Positions 57,161-64,000 of a stretch of DNA of 64,000 nucleotides are shown here, one piece after another. Source of the DNA: Sorghum bicolor (taxonomy: Eukaryota; Streptophyta; Magnoliopsida; Poales; Poaceae); NCBI RefSeq assembly GCF_000003195.3, contig NC_012872.2, positions 53,859,695-53,923,694 of the forward strand. The letters run 5' to 3'. The number at the start of each line of letters is the position of its first letter. The first letter of the stretch is position 1. Both the position numbers and the translations under genes were made by a program. Under the pieces are notes generated by a model. It saw only the letters and a program-made list of their open reading frames with translations, ran no database searches and was not told where the DNA came from.

Positions 57161-58492
57161 ATGGAAGGCCAGAACACTTGCGAAGCAGCAGTGTTGCCGG
57201 TGAGCACGCTCAGCGAGCCTCTCCTCGTGGGGAAAGCCGCTGACCTGGCCACCGCCGGCGACGACCTCGAGGCGCAGCTCACCTCGTACCGCGCCACCGG
57301 CGGCGCGTCCTTCTCCAGGACGTGCCTCAACCTCACCAACGCCGTCTCGGGGATCGGGGTGCTGTCCATGCCGTACGCGGTGGCGCAGGGCGGGTGGCTC
57401 AGCCTGCTGCTCTTCGCCCTCGTCGGCGCCGTCTGCTACTACACCGGCACACTCATCGAGCGCTGCATGCGCGCCGACCCTGGCGCCATCGCCAGCTACC
57501 CGGACATCGGCAAGTTCGCCTTCGGCGCCGCCGGCCGGAGGGCCATCGCCTTCTTCATGTACGTGGAGCTCTACCTCGTGGCCATCAGCTTCCTCGTCCT
57601 CGAGGGCGACAACCTCGACAAGCTCTTCCCGGGCTCCAGCGTCCACCTCATGGGCATGGGCGGCGGCTACAGGCTGCAGGGGAAGCAGCTGTTCATCGCT
57701 CTGGCCGCCGCCGTCGTGCTGCCCACCACATGGCTCAAGAACCTTGGCGTGCTCGCCTACGTCTCGGCGGTCGGGCTCGTCGCGTCGGCGGTCCTGACGG
57801 CGTCGCTGGTCTGGGCCGGCGTGGCCGAGACCGGCGGGTTCCGCAGGAACAGCACCAGCGTCCTCAACCTCGGCGGCCTGCCGACATCGCTGGGCCTCTA
57901 CTTCGTCTGCTTCACCGGCCACGCCGTGTTCCCCACGATCTACTCCTCCATGAAGAACAACAGGCGCTTCTCCAAGGTGCTGCTCATCTCGTCGGTGCTG
58001 TGCAGCGTCAACTACGGGCTGACAGCGGTCCTGGGCTACATGATCTACGGCGACGACGTGCAGTCGCAGGTCACGCTGAACCTGCCGTCGGGAAAGCTCT
58101 ATACCAAGGTCGCCATCGTGACGACACTGATCAACCCGCTGGCCAAGTACGCGCTGCTGGTCGCGCCGATAACGGCGGCGATCGAGGAGAGGTTCTCCCT
58201 TCCTGCTGGGAGCACGCCGGCGAGGGTGTCCATCAGCACCGTGGTGGTCGTCAGCACGGCGGTGGTGGCCTCCACGGTGCCATTCTTCGGCTACCTCATG
58301 TCGTTCATCGGCTCGTTCCTGAGCGTCATGGCGACAGTCATATTTCCCTGCCTCTGCTTCCTCAAGATCTACAGAGCCGAGGGGATCCGTCGTGCCGAGG
58401 TCACGGCGATCGTCGGAATCCTGATGATGGGCGTGTTCGTAGCCGTCACGGGCACCTACACTTCTCTGCAGCAAATTATAAGCGCTTTCTAA
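57161..58492 (+). CDS. AVT1-type vacuolar amino acid transporter
   Basis: A single uninterrupted exon gives 443 residues of the Aa_trans/AAAP family. Signature stretches are NLTNAVSGIGVLSMPYAVAQ (58-77), YLVAISFLVLEGDNL (138-152), GLYFVCFTGHAVFPTIYSSM (245-264) and MSFIGSFLSVMATVIFPCLC (380-399). The polar N-terminus (1-50) precedes about eleven hydrophobic segments, and only about 14 residues follow the last one. AVT1 members in yeast and Arabidopsis move neutral amino acids across the vacuolar membrane with protons; substrate and direction are not shown here. The start is the ATG at 57161, downstream of a TATA box; the frame is open further up but without ATG. High GC at third positions is typical of grass genes. 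It appears intact. Confidence 0.9.
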   Translation: MEGQNTCEAAVLPVSTLSEPLLVGKAADLATAGDDLEAQLTSYRATGGASFSRTCLNLTNAVSGIGVLSMPYAVAQGGWLSLLLFALVGAVCYYTGTLIERCMRADPGAIASYPDIGKFAFGAAGRRAIAFFMYVELYLVAISFLVLEGDNLDKLFPGSSVHLMGMGGGYRLQGKQLFIALAAAVVLPTTWLKNLGVLAYVSAVGLVASAVLTASLVWAGVAETGGFRRNSTSVLNLGGLPTSLGLYFVCFTGHAVFPTIYSSMKNNRRFSKVLLISSVLCSVNYGLTAVLGYMIYGDDVQSQVTLNLPSGKLYTKVAIVTTLINPLAKYALLVAPITAAIEERFSLPAGSTPARVSISTVVVVSTAVVASTVPFFGYLMSFIGSFLSVMATVIFPCLCFLKIYRAEGIRRAEVTAIVGILMMGVFVAVTGTYTSLQQIISAF

Positions 58493-58661
58493 GGATTTAT
58501 AGTTATAGCTAGTGCTCTGCTCTCACAAAGACTTCATTGACGTAAAGTGCTCCAAGAAACGGAGCGTGCAAATTTTTCAACAACTTGTACTAAGTACTAA
58601 CCTTGAATTGATTATGGAATTAATTAATACTCCCACCGCCGTGAAATATTCTGTATAGATA

Positions 58662-58759
58662 CTCCCTTCGTGTAGAGTTTAGAAATTATTTAGGACAATG
58701 ACACGGTGAACAAAACACAGCTTTGACCTCTTACTTTTATAAAAATATTTAGAAAAAAT
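58662..58759. mobile_element. Left half of a Stowaway MITE, cut by a CACTA insertion
   Basis: CTCCCTTCGTGTAGAGTTTA after TA starts a copy of the family at 28880-29135. It matches the reverse complement of that copy up to TATTTAGAAAAAAT and stops where CACTACTACAG begins. The other half should lie beyond the window. Confidence 0.75.
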
Positions 58760-58837
58760 CACTACTACAGAATGAGGCATTGGTCGATGCTCAAAATGGC
58801 CAAAAACCTCGGCCTTTTTGCCGCCCGGGGTTAAAGA

Positions 58838-59080
58838 CCCCTTTAACACCGGTTCGTAACACGAACCGGTGCTAAAGGGTCCTGCCCAACGGCTACTGAC
58901 AGGTGCGGGCAGAGACCCTTTAGCACCGGTTCGTATTACAAACCGGTGCTAAAGGGGTCCCTTTAGCACGGCCAGAGCAACGGACCGAGGCAAACCCTTT
59001 AGCACCGGTTTTTTTTACAAACCGGTGCTAAAGGGTAACCCTTTAGCACCGGTTTTTGCCCTGAACCGGTGCTAAAGTTC
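58838..59080. repeat. Four subterminal palindromes of the CACTA element
   Basis: Each unit is CCTTTAGCACCGGTT, a short loop, then AACCGGTGCTAAAGG, at about 58838-58879, 58917-58956, 58995-59035 and 59040-59078 (the first has TTTAACACC). They are near-perfect inverted repeats. Confidence 0.9.
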
Positions 59081-59576
59081 CGGTTTATAGGCCGGCTCCC
59101 TCCTCCCCTCTGCCCATTTGAAACCGAGAGCACCATTGTTGTTCTTGGAGCTTCTTCTTGCTTGTTCTTCATCTCCAACGCCCATCGTTGATCTTCTTCG
59201 ACTCCGTCATCGTCTCTTCGTGCTTGGAGGTAACTAACTTTTGTCTTTCTTGTCTTTTCATGTTGTTTTTGACTTGTGATGTTCGCATTATTTTTAGCTC
59301 AAATCCACGTTGTTATTTTGAATCATTCACATGAATTAGTATCCATATATATATATATATATATCGTATTTCATGGTTGACCTAGTATTAATGTAGTTTG
59401 CAAGAATGAATTATAGTATATTTTTATGATCTTAGAAAGTAGGATAGTTCAAATTAATTGGTTTGTTAATATCACTTGATTTATTTCTATTACTACATAT
59501 AATGTTCATTGTATCGTACATGTTTACTAGTAAATGTGGAATTTATAATTGTTTAAAAATTGAGTATGGATAGTAG

Positions 59577-60099
59577 ATGGCAACCGTGACCGGGTCTTCG
59601 GTCTCTCAACGGGTTCAAAAGCGATACCGTCCGGAACTCCCTCTCATTACTTGTGGCAAGTGTGGGCAGAAGATTTTGATGGAGTACAAAGTGTCGAAAG
59701 AGGGAGTAAACAAGGGTCGTATATTCTACAAGTGTCCAGATCGTAATGTGAGTTATTTCCAGACATTTGCTTATATATGTGCATATTTTCTTAAATGATA
59801 TTAATTAAACTTTTGATTCTCTCTTTTAATTTCAGTGGGACGGTACCGGCGGATGTACAGGTTGGTACTGGGAGGAAGAATACATTGAACACATTAAGAA
59901 ATCTTTTGCACAGGTGGTTGAGGCTGAAGGTGGTGAGGCAGTGAGCCGACGAAAGGAGTTCAATGATGTTGATCAAGCGAATGATCTATCTATTATAGTT
60001 GGGATTGGACGCGAACTAATTATGTTGCTTAAGTGCATTTTAGTTTTGGTTTTTTTAGTGCTAGTTGCGATTGTATTTGTTGTAGCCAAGCTTTCCTGA
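59577..60099 (+). CDS. Small GRF zinc-finger protein with C-terminal membrane segment (CACTA-encoded)
   Basis: Exons 59577-59747 and 59836-60099 join in phase 0 (GTGAGT donor, TTTCAG acceptor), giving 144 residues. Cysteines at 26, 29, 53 and 64 (CGKC, YKCPD, GGCTGWYW) fit a GRF-type zinc finger, and residues about 118-142 (ELIMLLKCILVLVFLVLVAI) form one hydrophobic segment near the end. GRF domains bind single-stranded nucleic acid in other proteins. The gene lies between the terminus and the transposase in the same orientation. Role in transposition is unknown. The frame is intact, unlike the transposase next to it. Confidence 0.7.
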
Positions 60100-60194
60100 A
60101 TTAATCAACTATGTATCTTAGACATGTTGTGCAATAAGATGAGAAACTATGTGTGTGCATTTTTTTCATAATATATATGTTATATTTAATGCAG

Positions 60195-63100
60195 ATGGTA
60201 ACACGTAATTGGATGTATAATGCCGATCGGCGCTCCGAAGAGTTCATTAATGACGTGCACTATTTCTTAAGTGTGGCCGAGTCAAATAAGAGGGACGGTT
60301 TCACGTGCTGTCCATGTGCCGTGTGCAAGAATTTGATGGAATATTCTAACTCAAGAACTCTTCATTCACACTTATTAAAGTCAGGTTTCGTACCAAACTA
60401 CATTTGTTGGACCAAACATGGAGAAAGCGGGATTATAATGGATGAAGGTGAAGAAGAAGAAGAAGAATTGGACCATGCCAATATTATTGCTCAGTACGGT
60501 GGCTTCAATGATGTTGCAATGGGGGGAGATAATGAAGAAGAGGTGGCGGCAGAAGATGATCGGGGCGATGATGCTTTTGGTGATGCCATCCGTGATGCAC
60601 AAAGAGAATGTGAAAGTGATAAAGAGAAAGCCAAGTTCGAGCGCATGCTAGAGGACCATAGGAAATCGCTATATCCCACCGCTGAAGAGGGGCAAAAAAA
60701 ACTGGGTACCACACTAGAATTGCTGCAATAGAAGGCAAAGAATGGTACATCTGACAAGGCATTTGGGCAGTTATTGAAGATCATAAAAAAGATGCTTCCG
60801 AAAGACAACGAATTGCCCACCACTACGTATGAAGCAAAACAGGTTGTCTGTCCTTTGGGATTAGAAATCCAGAAGATACACGCATGTCCTAATGACTGCA
60901 TACTCTACCGTGGGGAGGAATACGAGAATTTGGATGCATGTCCAGTATGTAAGGCATCACGGTATAAGATTAGACAAGATGATCCTGGCGATGTTGAGGA
61001 TGAAGAACGTCATAGGAAGAAAATTCCAGCCAAGGTTATGTGGTATGCTCCTATAATACCACGATTAAAACGTCTGTTCAGAAATAAGGACAATGCAAAG
61101 TTGTTGCGGTGGCATAAAGAAGACCGTAAGATAGACAATATGCTGAGACACCCTGCCGATGGATCCCAGTGGAGAGCGATAGACAGATAATTCCCAGATT
61201 TTGCAGATGATGCTAGAAACTTGCGGTTCGCCTTAAGTACAGATGGTATGAATCCTTTCGGTGAGCAGAGCAGTAGTCACAGCACTTGGCCAGTTACTCT
61301 ATGTATCTACAACCTTCCTCCATGGCTATGCATGAAGCGGAAGTTTATTATGATGCCGGTGCTTATCCAAGGACCGAAGCAACCTGGCAATGACATAGAT
61401 GTCTACCTAAGGCCATTAGTTGAGGAACTTCAACTTTTAATGGAGCAAACGAGGAGTTCGCGTGTGGGATGAGTACAAACTAGAGCACTTTGACCTGCGA
61501 GCATTGTTGTTTGTAACAATCAATGATTGGCCAGCTCTGAGTAATCTTTCAGGCCAGTCAAACAAGGGATATAATGCATGCACACATTGTTATGAAGACC
61601 TTGACTGTGTATTTTTGAAAAAATGTCGAAAGGTCGTGTACCTTGGCCACCGTCGGTTTCTTCCTGTGAACCACCCAGTACGAAAGAAAGGCAAGCATTT
61701 TAAAGGCAAGGCAGATCACCGGACCAAACCTCTCAATCGAACCGGGGATGATGTACTCGAAATGGTCAAGGATATAAAAGTGGTATTTGGAAAGGGACGA
61801 GGCAGCGAACCTATTCCCAAGGATGCTAAGGGACACGTACCCATGTGGAAGAAGAAATCCATATTTTGGGAGCTACCTTACTGGAATGTCCTAGAGGTCC
61901 GCAACGCGATCGACGTGATGCACCTGACAAAGAATCTTTGTGTGAACTTGCTCAGATTCATGGGTGTCTACGGGAAGTCTAAGGATTCACTTGAAGCACG
62001 ACAAGACTTGTAGCGCATGAAAGAACGAGACAACCTGCATCCAGAAAAGACAGATGATGGACGTCATTACTTAAGCCCTGCTAGCTACACTCTGAGCAAA
62101 GAAGAGAAGGAAAGCATGTTTGAATGTCTTAGCAGCATCAAGGTCCCATCTGGATTCTTCTCCAATATCAAGGGAATAATTAATGTGCCAGAGAAGAAAT
62201 TCCTGAACTTGAAGTCCCATGACTGTCACGTTCTAATGACGCAATTGCTGCCGGTCGTTTTAAGAGGAATTCTACCTCCACACGTACGTCTAGCCACCGT
62301 AAAGCTATGTGCATTCCTCAATGCAATTTCTCAGAAGGCAATCAATCCAGAGCAACTAGCTACTCTGCAAAATGATGTCGTTCAATGTCTCGTCAGCTTT
62401 GAGTTGGTGTTCCCTCCATCCTTCTTCGATATCATGACACACCTCCTAGTTCATCTGGTCAAAGAGATTCGTATTCTCGGTCCTATGTTCCTACACAACA
62501 TGTTCCCCTTCGAGAGATTCATGGGTGTCCTAAAGAAATATGTCCATAGTCGTTCCCGGCCAGAAGGAAGCATTGCCAAGGGCTACGGAACAGAGGAGGT
62601 CATAGAGTTCTGTGTTGACTTTATTCCAGACCTTGACCCAATTGGCATTCCTGAATCTCGACACGAGGGCAGACTCAGCGGAAAGGGAACACTTGGGAAG
62701 AAAACATATATTGGTACGGGAAACGATTACTTCAATAAAGCACACTACACAGTTCTCTAGAATTCCTCATTGGTGGAACCATATGTTGAGGTACACAAAG
62801 ATTTCCTACGGTCCCAGTGGCCCGGGAAGAATGAAGCTTGGATAATGCGTCAGCACATGGAAACTTTTGGCGATTGGTTGCGCAAAAAATGTCAAGGTGA
62901 TGAAAACATTGATGAGCAACTTTATTTGTTGGCCAGGCAACCATCATGGCATGTCCTCACATACAAAGGGTACGAGATAAATGGTAACACATTTTACACA
63001 GTTGGCCAAGATAAAAGGAGCACCAACCAAAATAGTGGTGTACACGTGGATGCCACGGATCCAAATGGGAACAGACAAACATATTATGGACGCATAGAAG

Positions 63101-63567
63101 ACATATGGGAACTAGTCTATGCAGCTAATTTTAAAGTTCCTTTGTTCCGGTGCCAATGGGTGAAGATGATTGGAGGTGGGGTAACAGTCGACAACGAGTA
63201 TGGGATGACAACCATGGACCTTAACAATAGTGGGTTCAAAGACGAACCATTCGTCCTTGCTGCAGACGTGAGTCAGGTGTTCTATGTCAAAGATATGTCT
63301 ATGAAACCAAAGAGAGGAAAAAATGATGACCACTCAATCATCAATGAGCCAAAGCGCCACATTGTCCTTTCTGGGAAAAGAAACATTGTCGGAATTGAGG
63401 ACAAGTCAGACATGTCAGGCGATTACGAAAGGGATGATCGAATTTCGCCCTTCATAGTCAACAAAGACCCAAGCATTCTGTTAAACAATGAGGATACTCC
63501 ATGGTTACGGCAGGATCATAACCAAGGCTCATACGTCAAGAAGAAGTTCACTGTTGTGTCGGCTTGA
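60195..63567 (+). pseudogene. TNP2-type CACTA transposase, broken
   Basis: Domains in order: transposase-associated domain (about 60195-60420, WMYNADRRSEEF, CPCAVCKN), an acidic linker (60440-60640), the transposase core (about 61020-61950, STDGMNPF near 61231 and AIDVMHLTKNLCVNLL near 61908), DUF4218 (about 62140-62560, LLPVVLRGILPPHVR) and DUF4216 (about 63050-63330). Stops interrupt the frame at 60729 (TAG), 61188 (TAA), 62011 (TAG) and 62758 (TAG), and one extra base near 61455 shifts frame 3 to frame 1. The start at 60195 is just after an acceptor-like AATGCAG, so an untranslated leader exon is likely. The protein would cut and rejoin the element at its CACTA ends; this copy cannot make it whole. 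Confidence 0.9.
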
Positions 63568-64000
63568 CTTTGTATGAAACTATATTTGAGAATTGTGAAT
63601 TTTGATGTGTGTAACAAACTTTGTATTCATGACTTTGTATTCAAGACCATCTAGGGTTCCGAAACCGCTGCGTGGCTATGAGTTCTATGAAAATTCAAAA
63701 TTCAGTGGTTCAAACTTTTCCAAATGAAAAGTTGACCATTAGACAAAATGTAGAACTTGATAAGTGTAGCAAACTTTGTATTCATGACTTTTCCATTAGG
63801 GACAATCTAGGGTTCGGTCAAAGGGTGTTTTTGTAAAAACCAATGCTTTGACTTTGGTCAAACTAGATCAAATGACCCATTTGATGACTTCAAATGAAAC
63901 AATTTTGAATATAAAGTTGTTAGAGATCATTAAGATCTACATTTTATATATTGTTCATTTTTTCATTTGGATATGTTTGAGCCAATCCTAAGCACATTTC
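63568..64000 (+). other. CACTA sequence downstream of the transposase
   Basis: No ORF. Phrases such as TCAAATGAAA, ATAAAGTTGT and TCATTAAGATCTACA recur and resemble those in 34955-35170. Confidence 0.5.

Larger units (their letters stand above)
58760..64000 (+). mobile_element. CACTA (En/Spm) element, 5' portion with TNP2 transposase
   Basis: Terminus CACTACTACAGAATG at 58760, subterminal palindromes to 59080, a two-exon GRF protein gene, then the TNP2 transposase reading rightwards. The right terminus is not in the window. Left flank is AAT. Because of nonsense codons the copy is probably non-autonomous. Confidence 0.9.

Noticed and set aside
57155..58512. Long frames overlapping the transporter on both strands (439 and 396 residues)
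   Set aside because: They arise from the very high GC of the true exon; their composition (Arg, His, Asp-rich) shows no domain.

Overview
The window is nuclear DNA of a grass (Poaceae; by its element families probably a panicoid such as sorghum or a relative, which is inference). Evidence: GC-rich exons with GT-AG introns, grass-type F-box and vacuolar amino-acid transporter genes, and dense nested transposons (Gypsy and Copia LTR elements, CACTA, hAT, Tourist and Stowaway MITEs, L1 LINEs, a tRNA-type SINE, a Cassandra LTR carrying 5S rRNA sequence). Three host genes look usable: an F-box gene at 17931-19799 (+), an F-box gene at 48077-50798 (-), and an intronless AVT1-type transporter at 57161-58492 (+). 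A third F-box copy at 30471-32600 is a pseudogene.

Layout. 1-2967: the 3' part of a Gypsy element with its 3' LTR; antisense to the element lies a spliced plant-mobile-domain (PMD) gene with two nonsense codons. 4102-6535: one side of a CACTA element coding for a Ulp1-like cysteine protease. 6539-6769: Tourist MITE with TAA target duplication. About 6839-11849: a 5'-truncated, decayed Copia element with one LTR. 11850-16660: non-coding, with small MITEs, a SINE, and a duplicated block of which one copy holds a Stowaway MITE and the other is the empty site. 16660-19799: F-box gene 1 behind a tandemly duplicated upstream region. 21120-28375: LINE relics and a 5'-truncated L1 bounded by an 11-bp target duplication. 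29843-30121: solo Cassandra LTR with 5-bp target duplication.

30471-32600: F-box pseudogene whose last exon carries two Tourist MITEs in opposite orientation. 33976-37935: hAT-type element with 8-bp target duplication, into which a 2.4-kb solo LTR has inserted (duplication ACTGC). 38824-41335: a non-coding LTR pair element on the minus strand. 41336-47900: degenerate element-related ORFs and a LINE relic. 48077-50798: F-box gene 3. 51530-53880: an F-box/LRR-like fragment split by a second solo LTR (duplication GCAGC). 54847-55491: a 645-bp foldback element. 57161-58492: transporter gene. 58760 to the end: an En/Spm CACTA element inserted in a Stowaway MITE, with a GRF-zinc-finger membrane protein and a broken TNP2 transposase.

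The three F-box copies share one architecture: a long first exon, a 144-nt second exon and a last exon ending in a DPFEY-like tail where intact. The rest is largely a record of insertion and decay: about 20 insertions can be bounded or ordered from their termini, target duplications and nesting. I found no CRISPR, operon or bacterial feature.
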